A DNA stretch of 5,575 nucleotides from JAULZV01 sp032117135 (GTDB lineage: Bacteria > Patescibacteriota > Minisyncoccia > Phycocordibacterales > JAACPR01). Shown one piece after another: positions 1 through 4,677 of the stretch. Positions within the stretch are counted from its first letter, which is position 1, and the number at the start of each line of letters is the position of its first letter. The notes under the pieces were generated by a model that worked only from the letters and a program-made list of their open reading frames with translations, had not been told where the DNA came from and did no database searches. The stretch lies in contig JAULZV010000025.1 in the NCBI GenBank assembly GCA_032117135.1, positions 1 to 5,575 of the forward strand, written 5' to 3'. Made by a program: the position numbers and the translations under genes.

Positions 1-92
1 AAACATTCCTTCTTCATCTCAAGGAATGTGAATTTCGCTACAATCACAAGAGTGATATACTGAGATTATTAACAGAGATAATTAGTGCTTAG
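1..92 (+). CDS. IS1595-family (ISXO2-like) transposase, C-terminal fragment
   Basis: Reading from base 3, an open frame enters from the left edge and stops at TAG (90-92), giving 29 residues. It contains HLKECEFRYNH, which matches the conserved C-terminal motif HLKE(C/S)EFRFN(H/N)R of DDE transposases of the IS1595 family (ISXO2-like domain). A short leucine/isoleucine-rich helix follows (ILRLLTEIIS), as is usual at the end of these proteins. The catalytic DDE/N residues lie outside the window, so I cannot say whether the enzyme is intact. The enzyme would act on the ends of its own insertion sequence, one of which probably lies just downstream. The two other forward frames close at bases 29 and 63 and resemble nothing. 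The identification rests on one strong motif. Confidence 0.75.
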   Translation, partial: TFLLHLKECEFRYNHKSDILRLLTEIISA

Positions 93-189
93 CTAGTCTA
101 GAGCCATAAGGAAATATAAAATAATTATGAGTTTTTCAATTAGCCCACATTACACCACACTTTTTGATCAAAAACGGTGTCTGACCCCC
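1..189 (+). mobile_element. Right end of an IS1595-family insertion sequence (left end outside the window)
   Basis: The transposase tail is followed by about 100 bases of AT-rich non-coding sequence. This ends in a 14-bp palindrome TTTTTGATCAAAAA (161-174), flanked by ACACC (152-156) and GGTGT (176-180), and then GGTGTCTGACCC (176-187). I infer that the outer end lies near 187-189, so the terminal inverted repeat would read inward as GGGGTCAGACACCG. The left end and the target duplication are not visible, so the exact boundary is unproven. The sequence immediately beyond (190 onward) is more GC-rich, in keeping with a junction. Confidence 0.45.
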
Positions 190-196
190 TTGCCCC

Positions 197-226
197 TTGT
201 CCGAATGGGTGCGAGCGTGATATTAT
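197..226 (+). promoter_or_regulatory. Possible promoter for the small ORF at 407
   Basis: TTGTCC (197-202) and TATTAT (221-226) are separated by 18 bases, a fair match to a sigma-70-type promoter. It would give a leader of about 170 bases before the ATG at 407, which is long. It lies just outside the inferred insertion-sequence end. No other convincing promoter was seen before 407. Confidence 0.3.
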
Positions 227-406
227 CCTACTTTGAATAGTCCTCCTGGCATATGCCTCATCCCGTACCACCGCACATCTCATCACACACCACCACTCCA
301 CATATGATTCTTATCCCGGTTTGCAAGCCAACTCTTCTTCCTGATTGGATTAATCCACAATCCACAATCCACAATCCACATCAATCCTCAACCTCTCTCT
401 ACTCCC
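227..406. other. Non-coding stretch, C/A-rich, between IS end and small ORF
   Basis: No gene is visible on either strand here. The segment from about 256 to 300 is unusually rich in CAC/CCA triplets on the + strand. It is bracketed by two CATATG sites, the first inside the palindrome GGCATATGCC (248-257). A 12-bp palindrome TGGATTAATCCA (346-357) overlaps the first unit of the heptamer repeat. No Shine-Dalgarno sequence precedes the ATG at 407. Confidence 0.5.
352..379. repeat. Four perfect tandem copies of AATCCAC
   Basis: Four exact 7-base units (352-358, 359-365, 366-372, 373-379) are followed by a degenerate ATCAATCC. The opposite strand reads GTGGATT four times. The unit length is not a multiple of three and the array lies outside any ORF, so it is a non-coding microsatellite-like repeat that could vary in copy number by slippage. 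It ends 27 bases before the small ORF start. Confidence 0.9.
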
Positions 407-598
407 ATGAATGACGATGATCGACCTTCTCAGACCAAAGCATCAGCACCAACCAGCGACGATGACTCAACGACACCGTATCCCTTCTCTGCCAGCGAAC
501 CACCAAATTCAATGAAGGAATTGCACTACAGATTGCTCGAAGAGGTTCTTACGTCTGATGAAAAAAATTCTTATTCAGACGATGCGAACAGAAGCTGA
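407..598 (+). CDS. Small acidic hypothetical protein (63 aa)
   Basis: I do not recognise this protein. It is 63 residues long and strongly hydrophilic, with no membrane segment or cysteine. Residues 1-35 are low in complexity and rich in Asp, Ser, Thr and Pro, with two DDD runs (3-5 and 18-20), so probably disordered. Residues 36-51 (MKELHYRLLEEVLTSD) could form one amphipathic helix. The tail is acidic again. Support for a real gene is contextual: a strong rho-independent terminator begins 35 bases after the TGA stop, and a possible promoter lies upstream. Against it are the lack of a ribosome binding site (as in the neighbouring genes too), the long leader, and the composition. Its arginine codons (CGA, AGA, AGA) fit the host. 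It is convergent with the ribosomal operon. Confidence 0.4.
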   Translation: MNDDDRPSQTKASAPTSDDDSTTPYPFSASEPPNSMKELHYRLLEEVLTSDEKNSYSDDANRS

Positions 599-632
599 AG
601 TCTCAGCAGTCAAAGCAACAAAAAAACTAACC

Positions 633-666
633 GCCTCTCGCTTTTCAGCGAGAGGCTTTCTTTTTG
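633..666 (+). terminator. Rho-independent terminator after the small ORF
   Basis: Perfect 10-bp stem GCCTCTCGCT (633-642) / AGCGAGAGGC (647-656) with a TTTC loop, followed directly by TTTCTTTTTG. It fits termination of + strand transcription from the small ORF. On the other strand the U-run is offset by six bases, so it would be a weaker backup terminator for the ribosomal operon. Confidence 0.85.
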
Positions 667-686
667 ATACTCTTTACCCGCCTCTC

Positions 687-712
687 ATAAAAACTGCCTT
701 ACGGCAGTTTTT
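687..712 (-). terminator. Terminator of the ribosomal protein operon (bidirectional)
   Basis: Stem AAAAACTGCC (689-698) / GGCAGTTTTT (703-712) with loop TTAC. It lies 26 bases beyond the rplE stop codon. Because the arms end in A and T runs, it is a good terminator on both strands. Its presence directly after rplE shows that the operon ends there rather than continuing into rpsN. Confidence 0.85.
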
Positions 713-738
713 GTTCCAAAATATTCAACACTAAAGAA

Positions 739-1284
739 TTACGCAACAATCTTTTTGAATGGGAACCCAAGATGCTCAAGGAACACTTCGCACTCCTTAG
801 GAGACTTGGCTGTTGTTACAAATGTAATTGAGAGACCGAACACATCTTTGATATCTTCGTCTGAAGTTTCAGGGAAAATAGTGTGTTCTTTGATACCTAG
901 AGAGTAGTTACCCACAGCGTCTGCACCCTCTCGCTTGATCCCTCTAAAGTCTCGTGTTCGAGGAAGAGCAACATTAATAAGTCGGTCAACGAAGTCAATC
1001 ATTTTAGGACCTCGGAGTGTGATTTGAAATCCTGATAGTTGTCCTTCTCGTACTTTAAATGATGCGATTGATTTTTTGGCAAGTCGTTCTGCTGGTTTTT
1101 GTCCGGTGATCTTTGTGAGTCGATTCACAATGAGTTCCATTTTCTTTTTGTCACCCTTTGTCTTACCTACTCCTGTAGAAACAATAACCTTCACAAGCTT
1201 GGGTGCTTGCATGACATTAGTGTATCCAAATTGATCTTTGAGTGTTTTGAAGCTATTTTGTTGTTTTATTTTTACTGATTCCAT
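739..1284 (-). CDS. rplE: 50S ribosomal protein L5
   Basis: L5 binds 5S rRNA and helps form the central protuberance of the large subunit. At 181 residues it is close to the usual length (about 179). Visible family features are the N-terminal FGYTNVMQAPKLVKVIVSTGVG region (19-40, usually ...N.mqiPkleKivvn.GvG), GQKP (61-64), the FKVREG segment (76-81), LRG (90-92) plus LPRTRDFRG (107-115), the central YSLGIKEHTIFPE (127-139), and the C-terminal FLEHLGFPF (168-176). The ATG at 1284 follows the rplX stop by 11 bases. No Shine-Dalgarno sequence is visible. This is the last gene of the unit. Normally rpsN (S14) follows; here a terminator does. Confidence 0.97.
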   Translation of the reverse strand: MESVKIKQQNSFKTLKDQFGYTNVMQAPKLVKVIVSTGVGKTKGDKKKMELIVNRLTKITGQKPAERLAKKSIASFKVREGQLSGFQITLRGPKMIDFVDRLINVALPRTRDFRGIKREGADAVGNYSLGIKEHTIFPETSDEDIKDVFGLSITFVTTAKSPKECEVFLEHLGFPFKKIVA

Positions 1285-1295
1285 ATGCGTCTGTA

Positions 1296-1607
1296 TTATT
1301 TAATTTCGAGGCCTGACTGCTTTGAAACTCTTACTTTCTTATCTCCTTCAACTCGGTATCCTACTCGAATTGCTTTCCCTGATTTTGAATCAATAAGAGC
1401 AACGTTTGAGATATCAATCGGCATTGTTTTGTCGATGATTTCACCTTTCTTGTTGGCATTGAGTCGATTTCGAGAATGCTTTTTAGCAATATTCACTCCC
1501 TCAACAACTACCTTGCCATCTTTTGGAATGGATCGAATAACTTCACCAGTTTTACCTTTATCTTTTCCTGCCAACACTATTACTTTGTCTCCTTTTTTGA
1601 TTTTCAT
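1296..1607 (-). CDS. rplX: 50S ribosomal protein L24
   Basis: L24 is an early assembly protein that binds 23S rRNA near the exit tunnel. The protein is 103 residues, the normal bacterial size. A KOW motif spans about residues 4-31 (KKGDKVIVLAGKDKGKTGEV), followed by the typical VVVEGVNIAKKH segment (34-45). A second conserved strand region, MPIDISNVALID (62-73), leads into the usual RVGYRVEGDKKVRVSKQSG end. The start at 1607 lies 5 bases after the rplN stop, which implies translational coupling. The leader just before the ATG is TTTGT, with no Shine-Dalgarno sequence. Confidence 0.97.
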   Translation of the reverse strand: MKIKKGDKVIVLAGKDKGKTGEVIRSIPKDGKVVVEGVNIAKKHSRNRLNANKKGEIIDKTMPIDISNVALIDSKSGKAIRVGYRVEGDKKVRVSKQSGLEIK

Positions 1608-1612
1608 ACAAA

Positions 1613-1984
1613 TTAAATTACTTCAGGGGCCATTGAAGAGATTTTTTGGTAACCCATTTCTGATAATTCTCGAGGTACTGGTCCGAACACTCGGTTTGCA
1701 ATAGGATCACCTTTAGTTTTGTCGATAATCACAACTGCATTCTCGTCGAATCGGATGTATGATCCGTCCTTTCGTCTAAACGCACGCTTTTGCCTTACAA
1801 CAATTCCATGGAGAACGTCTTTTCGCTTTACAGATTTTCGTGGCTCTGCTTTTTGTACTGCAAGCACTACTTTATCGCCGATTTGAGCATATCGTCTTTT
1901 TGAACCTCCAAGCACTTTGAAGACGCGCCCTACCTTGGCTCCACAGTTGTCAGTTATTGATACTATTGTTTGTACTTGAATCAT
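1613..1984 (-). CDS. rplN: 50S ribosomal protein L14
   Basis: L14 lies at the subunit interface of the large subunit, contacting 16S rRNA in bridges and L19. The length of 123 residues is the family standard. The protein begins MIQVQTIVSITDNCGAK, matching the conserved MIQ.qT.l.vaDNsGA start. It has KVLGGSKRRYA.IGD (23-37), the long signature from about 46 to 80 with GIVVRQKRAFRRKDGSYIRFD, and the invariant FGPVPREL (100-107) and APEV end. The ATG follows the rpsQ stop by 11 bases; the leader is ATTAATACCT, without a Shine-Dalgarno sequence. Confidence 0.98.
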   Translation of the reverse strand: MIQVQTIVSITDNCGAKVGRVFKVLGGSKRRYAQIGDKVVLAVQKAEPRKSVKRKDVLHGIVVRQKRAFRRKDGSYIRFDENAVVIIDKTKGDPIANRVFGPVPRELSEMGYQKISSMAPEVI

Positions 1985-1995
1985 AGGTATTAATG

Positions 1996-2253
1996 TTATT
2001 TGACCACAATAAAATGCTTATCCTTGGAGATTGGTCGAGTTTCCTTGATTGTTACTTCTTCACCAATTTTGCGAGTATTACCTTGATCATGTGCTTTATA
2101 CTTCTTGTGTGACTTGATGAATTTTTGGTATTTTGCATGTTTAAAATATCGAGTAACTTTTACTACGATAGTATCTTTCATTTTGTCTGAAGTAACTACC
2201 CCCTTGAGCACTTTACCTGTTGTTGTATTTTTTTGTTCTGTTGTATGTTTCAT
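1996..2253 (-). CDS. rpsQ: 30S ribosomal protein S17
   Basis: S17 is a primary 16S rRNA-binding protein of the small-subunit body with an OB fold. The length of 85 residues compares with 84 in E. coli. Conserved features are GKVLKGVVTSDKMKDTIVVKV (13-33), the KY.KFIK..KKYKAHD segment (41-56), the GEEVTIKETRPISKDKHF region (64-81) and the VV end. The ATG at 2253 comes one base after the rpmC stop codon (TAA G ATG), so the two genes are almost certainly translationally coupled. The first 10 residues are polar and variable. Confidence 0.97.
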   Translation of the reverse strand: MKHTTEQKNTTTGKVLKGVVTSDKMKDTIVVKVTRYFKHAKYQKFIKSHKKYKAHDQGNTRKIGEEVTIKETRPISKDKHFIVVK

Positions 2254-2254
2254 C

Positions 2255-2437
2255 TTATTTTGCTGAGTTAGTCAAAGCCAGGATTTGAGCGATTTCTCGC
2301 TTGAGTACTCGATTTTGATTTGCTTTCTTTGTTCGACCTCCTGAAAGATTGAACCGATTATCCAAAAGGGCTTCTCTTTTTTCTTTAAGAGCCTTTTCGA
2401 GTTCTTCTCTATTCATTTTTTGAAAATCATTACTCAT
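2255..2437 (-). CDS. rpmC: 50S ribosomal protein L29
   Basis: L29 is a small two-helix protein at the polypeptide exit tunnel that, with L23, forms part of the docking site for nascent-chain factors. I chose the ATG at 2437, giving 60 residues beginning MSNDFQKMNREELEKAL. The frame is open further upstream to a TTG at 2464, three bases after the rplP stop, but the nine extra residues do not resemble the family. Helix 1 contains REELEKALKEKREALLDNRFNLSGG, helix 2 RVLKREIAQILALTN, matching the usual EL...L...LfnLRfq...g and vRr.IARi.T patterns. An ATG at 2416 (MNREELEK) is another possible start. It overlaps no neighbour. Confidence 0.92.
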   Translation of the reverse strand: MSNDFQKMNREELEKALKEKREALLDNRFNLSGGRTKKANQNRVLKREIAQILALTNSAK

Positions 2438-2467
2438 ATTGTTTGGTGTTACTACTTTACACAAAAA

Positions 2468-2890
2468 TTAATCTCTTGCAACTATTTTTGTTTTTACCGG
2501 AAGTTTTGTCCCAGCTTTTCGAAGTGCTTCTCGCGCGATTTCTTCGGTTACTCCATCGACTTCAAAAATGATTCGGCCTGGAAATACTTCACATACAAAG
2601 TGTGTTGGATCTCCTTTACCCTTACCCATTTTTACTTCCGCAGGCTTTTTGGTAACAGGTCTATCAGGAAAAATTCTGATCCATGACCGTCCAGTCTTAC
2701 CTAGGTGTCGTGACATTGCTCGTCTTGCTGCTTCAATCTGATTTGAAGCTACTCGGTTATATGTAGTAGCCTTTAGACCAAAAGAACCGAAAGAAACGGT
2801 TGAACCCTTTTCTTGTGGCTTGAGCATCTTATCCGGATGGATTCGACGTGTTTGCCATTTTCTATGTTTTACTTTCTTTGGAATTAACAT
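2468..2890 (-). CDS. rplP: 50S ribosomal protein L16
   Basis: L16 binds 23S rRNA near the tRNA elbow and is needed for late large-subunit assembly. It is 140 residues, a few longer than E. coli L16 (136), with the extra length in the N-terminal loop (about 14-28, TRRIHPDKMLKPQEK). Hallmarks are MLIPKKVKHRK, FGSFGLKA (34-41), the QIEAARRAM helix (51-59), WIRIFPDRPVT.KP (70-83) and MGKGKGDP (88-95). Lys87 stands where E. coli has Arg81, the residue hydroxylated there. The leader AAAGGCGT just before the ATG contains AAGG, the nearest thing to a Shine-Dalgarno sequence in the operon, but only 3 bases from the start. Confidence 0.98.
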   Translation of the reverse strand: MLIPKKVKHRKWQTRRIHPDKMLKPQEKGSTVSFGSFGLKATTYNRVASNQIEAARRAMSRHLGKTGRSWIRIFPDRPVTKKPAEVKMGKGKGDPTHFVCEVFPGRIIFEVDGVTEEIAREALRKAGTKLPVKTKIVARD

Positions 2891-2896
2891 ACGCCT

Positions 2897-3556
2897 TTAT
2901 TTATTAAATACTTCACCTCGGTAAATCCACACTTTGATACCTAGATCTCCCTGTGGAATAGTTGCTCGAACTCGCGCAAAATCAATGTCAGCTCGGAATG
3001 TTTGAAGTGGGATTCGACCCTTCTTCAAGTCTTCAGTTCGGGCCATATCTGCACCGTTTAGACGACCACCAAGTCTGATTCGTACACCTTGTACATCTCG
3101 GTTGGCCATTACTTTCTCAACTGTTTGTTTTAGTACCCGTCTAAATGGCATTCGCTTTTGAAGCGCATCTCGTACCATAAGCCCTACAAGTTTTGCATCA
3201 CTTTCTGGAGATCGAATTTCTTCTACTTCAAGCTTTGTCTCGACTGACTTGTCATGAATTTTGTTTTTAAGCATGAAAGAATTGAGTTGTTTTCGGAGTT
3301 TGTCCATTCCCTCACCATTTCGACCAATAATCATACCAGGTCTTGAAGACTTAATTACAATTCGAAGTGTATTTTTTGATCGCTCAATAATGATGTCAGA
3401 TACAAAGAAGTCAAGGAGTTTTTTCTCGAGATACTGTCTAATAAGCACGTCGGCTTTGAGAAACTGTCGATATTTTTGGTCAACTCCAAACCACTTGGAT
3501 TTCCAATCCCGCAAAATACCTAATCTGTGTGCATATGGGTGTACTGTTTGTGACAT
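2897..3556 (-). CDS. rpsC: 30S ribosomal protein S3
   Basis: S3 sits in the small-subunit head at the mRNA entry channel and is part of the ribosomal helicase with S4 and S5. The length of 219 residues is normal. The start MSQTVHPYAHRLGILRDW matches the family MGqKv.P.gfRlGi.rdW. A KH type 2 domain spans about 40-110 with the RNA-binding loop GRNG at 78-81. The C-terminal domain has AxxRMPFRR (131-140), the signature GVRIRLGGRLNGADMART (157-174), and a conserved IPL..FRADIDFA region (182-194) and GVKVWIY-like end. It starts 5 bases after the rplV stop. Arginine codons are strongly biased: by hand count CGA 16, AGA 5, CGG 2, CGT 1. Confidence 0.98.
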   Translation of the reverse strand: MSQTVHPYAHRLGILRDWKSKWFGVDQKYRQFLKADVLIRQYLEKKLLDFFVSDIIIERSKNTLRIVIKSSRPGMIIGRNGEGMDKLRKQLNSFMLKNKIHDKSVETKLEVEEIRSPESDAKLVGLMVRDALQKRMPFRRVLKQTVEKVMANRDVQGVRIRLGGRLNGADMARTEDLKKGRIPLQTFRADIDFARVRATIPQGDLGIKVWIYRGEVFNK

Positions 3557-3561
3557 ACGTA

Positions 3562-4020
3562 TTATTCTGATTTTTTAGTTGGTTTCTTTGTAACTTTCTT
3601 TGCAGGAGCTTTTTTGGCAACTACTTTCTTTTCAGCTTTTGGAGCTTCAAGCTTAGCTGCTTGTGCTGCTTTGTATGCTTGTTTTTTGGTAGGCTTACCT
3701 TCTCCAAGAACAATCTTGACATGACTTGATCGTTTTTTGATAGCATGAGCCATACCTCTCCACTTTGGCATCCATCGATGTGCAACGATTCCTTTTTGTA
3801 CTGAAATTTCAGTCACGACAAGTGTGTCGATCGATTCTCCATTAACTTTAGCATTAGCAATTGCACTTTCAAGAAGCTTCTTTATTGGAAGAGCTGCTCG
3901 CTTTGGCATGAAGTCCAAAACGCTCTGAGCATCTACAATCTTTTTGCCTCGAATTGTATCAGCTACAAGCCGAACTTTTCGTGGTGATTGTTTATAGTTT
4001 TTGAGAAATGCTGTTGCCAT
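3562..4020 (-). CDS. rplV: 50S ribosomal protein L22 with Lys/Ala-rich C-terminal tail
   Basis: L22 binds 23S rRNA and its long beta-hairpin lines the exit tunnel. The core (1-107) has the conserved SPRKVRLVADTIRGK segment (12-26), the ANAKVNG region (55-61), and the hairpin/signature RWMPKWRGMAHAIKKRSSH (82-100) followed by VKIVL. The total length of 152 compares with about 110 in E. coli. The extra residues form a low-complexity tail (about 108-152) of Lys, Ala and Pro, with KKVVAKKAPAKKV repeats, which is probably disordered and binds rRNA surface-wise (inference). The ATG at 4020 is 21 bases after the rpsS stop. The leader is AT-rich and lacks a Shine-Dalgarno sequence. Confidence 0.97.
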   Translation of the reverse strand: MATAFLKNYKQSPRKVRLVADTIRGKKIVDAQSVLDFMPKRAALPIKKLLESAIANAKVNGESIDTLVVTEISVQKGIVAHRWMPKWRGMAHAIKKRSSHVKIVLGEGKPTKKQAYKAAQAAKLEAPKAEKKVVAKKAPAKKVTKKPTKKSE

Positions 4021-4041
4021 GACGTAATGATTAATGTTGGA

Positions 4042-4383
4042 TTATTTTTTTGCTGCTGGAGCTGCTTTGGCTGCTTTAGCTGCTGAGATTTCAGCTTCTT
4101 TTTTGGCTTGATCAAGATCCTTTTGCATCTTACCTCCGTGTCGTACGAATTTTTTGGTAGGTGAAAATTCACCGAGTCGGTGTCCTACCATTTCTTCTGT
4201 AACAAGCACTGGTGTATGAACCTTTCCATTGTGCACTCCAAAAGTAAACCCTACCATTTCTGGAGAGATCTGACTGTTGCGTGCCCATGTATTGATAGTT
4301 GCTGCTTCAGAAGGTTTTTTTCCTTCTACTTTTTTGAGCAGTTTTTCGTCTACGTATGGTCCTTTTTTAATTGATCGTGTCAT
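4042..4383 (-). CDS. rpsS: 30S ribosomal protein S19 with Ala/Lys-rich C-terminal tail
   Basis: S19 forms a complex with S13 in the head of the small subunit near the A-site tRNA. I start it at the ATG at 4383, because MTRSIKKGPYVDEKLLKKV matches the family start (M.RSlkKGPfvd..Llkkv). The frame runs further up to a GTG at 4428, but that would add 15 unrelated residues and lies upstream of the likely transcription start. The signature HNGKVHTPVLVTEEMVGHRLGEF (51-73) is followed by SPT. The length of 113 exceeds the usual 92 because of a tail (about 89-113) rich in Ala and Lys. It is the first gene of the unit; rplB, which normally precedes it, is absent from the window. Confidence 0.97.
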   Translation of the reverse strand: MTRSIKKGPYVDEKLLKKVEGKKPSEAATINTWARNSQISPEMVGFTFGVHNGKVHTPVLVTEEMVGHRLGEFSPTKKFVRHGGKMQKDLDQAKKEAEISAAKAAKAAPAAKK

Positions 4384-4431
4384 ATTAAATGTGAGAAAAT
4401 GAAAAGCCCAAAAGTTGTTAGGCTTCACACG

Positions 4432-4459
4432 ATATTATCAGATACGAAGATTAAGTCAA
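4432..4459 (-). promoter_or_regulatory. Promoter of the ribosomal protein operon
   Basis: On the - strand, TTGACT (4459-4454) and TAATAT (4437-4432) are 16 bases apart, a good sigma-70-type match. This predicts a start near 4425 and a leader of about 40 bases before the rpsS ATG at 4383. The leader can fold AAGCC against GGCTT (4421-4425 with 4404-4408) at its very 5' end. The -35 box begins two bases after the long inverted-repeat element at 4462-4539, so upstream transcription should be insulated from it. Confidence 0.7.
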
Positions 4460-4461
4460 GG

Positions 4462-4539
4462 AAAACCGGACCTCTCCGTGCTTCGTCCCGTCCTCACCCT
4501 GCGGGTTGCAGGGACTACGCCCTGGAGAGGTCCGGTTTT
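4462..4539. repeat. 78-bp element with perfect 16-bp inverted ends; also a likely bidirectional terminator
   Basis: AAAACCGGACCTCTCC (4462-4477) is the exact reverse complement of GGAGAGGTCCGGTTTT (4524-4539). The 46-base interior is GC-rich against AT-rich surroundings and contains its own hairpin, CCCTGC (4497-4502) / GCAGGG (4508-4513). GTCCC (4485-4489) can alternatively pair with GGGAC (4511-4515). Since each side ends in an A or T run, it should terminate transcription both ways and would close the - strand gene at 4678-5418. A miniature mobile element is the alternative reading; no flanking target duplication is obvious. Confidence 0.75.
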
Positions 4540-4589
4540 TGAAAGCGCCTGCGGGTCACACCAGTATAATACGTCCGGTTTTTGTAAGC
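4499..4589 (+). repeat. Imperfect direct repeat in the rpsS upstream region
   Basis: Two copies share blocks in the same order: CTGCGGGT (4499-4506 and 4549-4556), then GTCCGGTTTTTG (4530-4541 and 4573-4584), then one base difference and AAGC (4543-4546 and 4586-4589). The spacing between blocks differs (23 against 16 bases). The first copy is the right part of the 78-bp inverted-repeat element, so the second looks like a decayed partial copy of it. Confidence 0.6.
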
Positions 4590-4591
4590 TC

Positions 4592-4610
4592 ATACAGGTC
4601 TGACCTGTAT
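4592..4610. promoter_or_regulatory. 19-bp palindrome, operator-like or element end
   Basis: ATACAGGTC (4592-4600) and GACCTGTAT (4602-4610) are perfect inverted arms around a single T. It sits in the gap between the anchored protein gene and the ribosomal operon. Its core GTCTGACC is shared with the inferred insertion-sequence end at 179-186. It could be a dimeric regulator's site or a remnant of a mobile-element end. Nothing in the window identifies a cognate protein. Confidence 0.5.
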
Positions 4611-4677
4611 AATGTATTTGGTTTTAAAGGTGGAGAGGTAAAAAGTACTGAGGTTGAGTGATGAGAGATATCTTCTT
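4611..4677. other. Remainder of the 4384-4677 gene-free gap
   Basis: Apart from the promoter and repeats listed separately, this 67-base end of the gap holds a third copy of GGAGAGGT (4632-4639), which matches the right arm of the 78-bp element and could pair with its left arm instead. No coding potential is seen. Confidence 0.5.

Noticed and set aside
3..29. Perfect 9-bp inverted repeat ACATTCCTT / AAGGAATGT as a terminator
   Set aside because: It lies inside the transposase reading frame and has no proper U-run, so it is probably coincidental.
352..379. CRISPR-like interpretation of the AATCCAC repeats
   Set aside because: The units are 7 bases long and directly adjacent with no spacers; no CRISPR array is present in the window.
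1285..1704. Long + strand ORF (139 codons) opposite rplX and rplN
   Set aside because: It is antisense to two certain ribosomal genes and has no recognisable protein features.
2438..2464. TTG start for rpmC three bases after rplP
   Set aside because: The nine added residues have no family resemblance. The ATG at 2437 gives a normal L29 length, though the TTG cannot be excluded.
3963..4172. - strand ORF with Lys/Gln-rich sequence across the rpsS/rplV junction
   Set aside because: It is the shifted frame of the Ala/Lys-rich tail of S19 and overlaps two certain genes.
4384..4428. Upstream GTG start for rpsS giving 15 more residues
   Set aside because: The extension is unlike any S19 N-terminus, while the ATG at 4383 gives the conserved start; the predicted transcript begins near 4425.
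4565..4612. Two TATAAT boxes on the + strand (4565-4570 and 4607-4612) as promoters
   Set aside because: Neither has a good -35 box at a normal distance and no + strand gene follows; they are better explained as parts of the repeated motif and palindrome.
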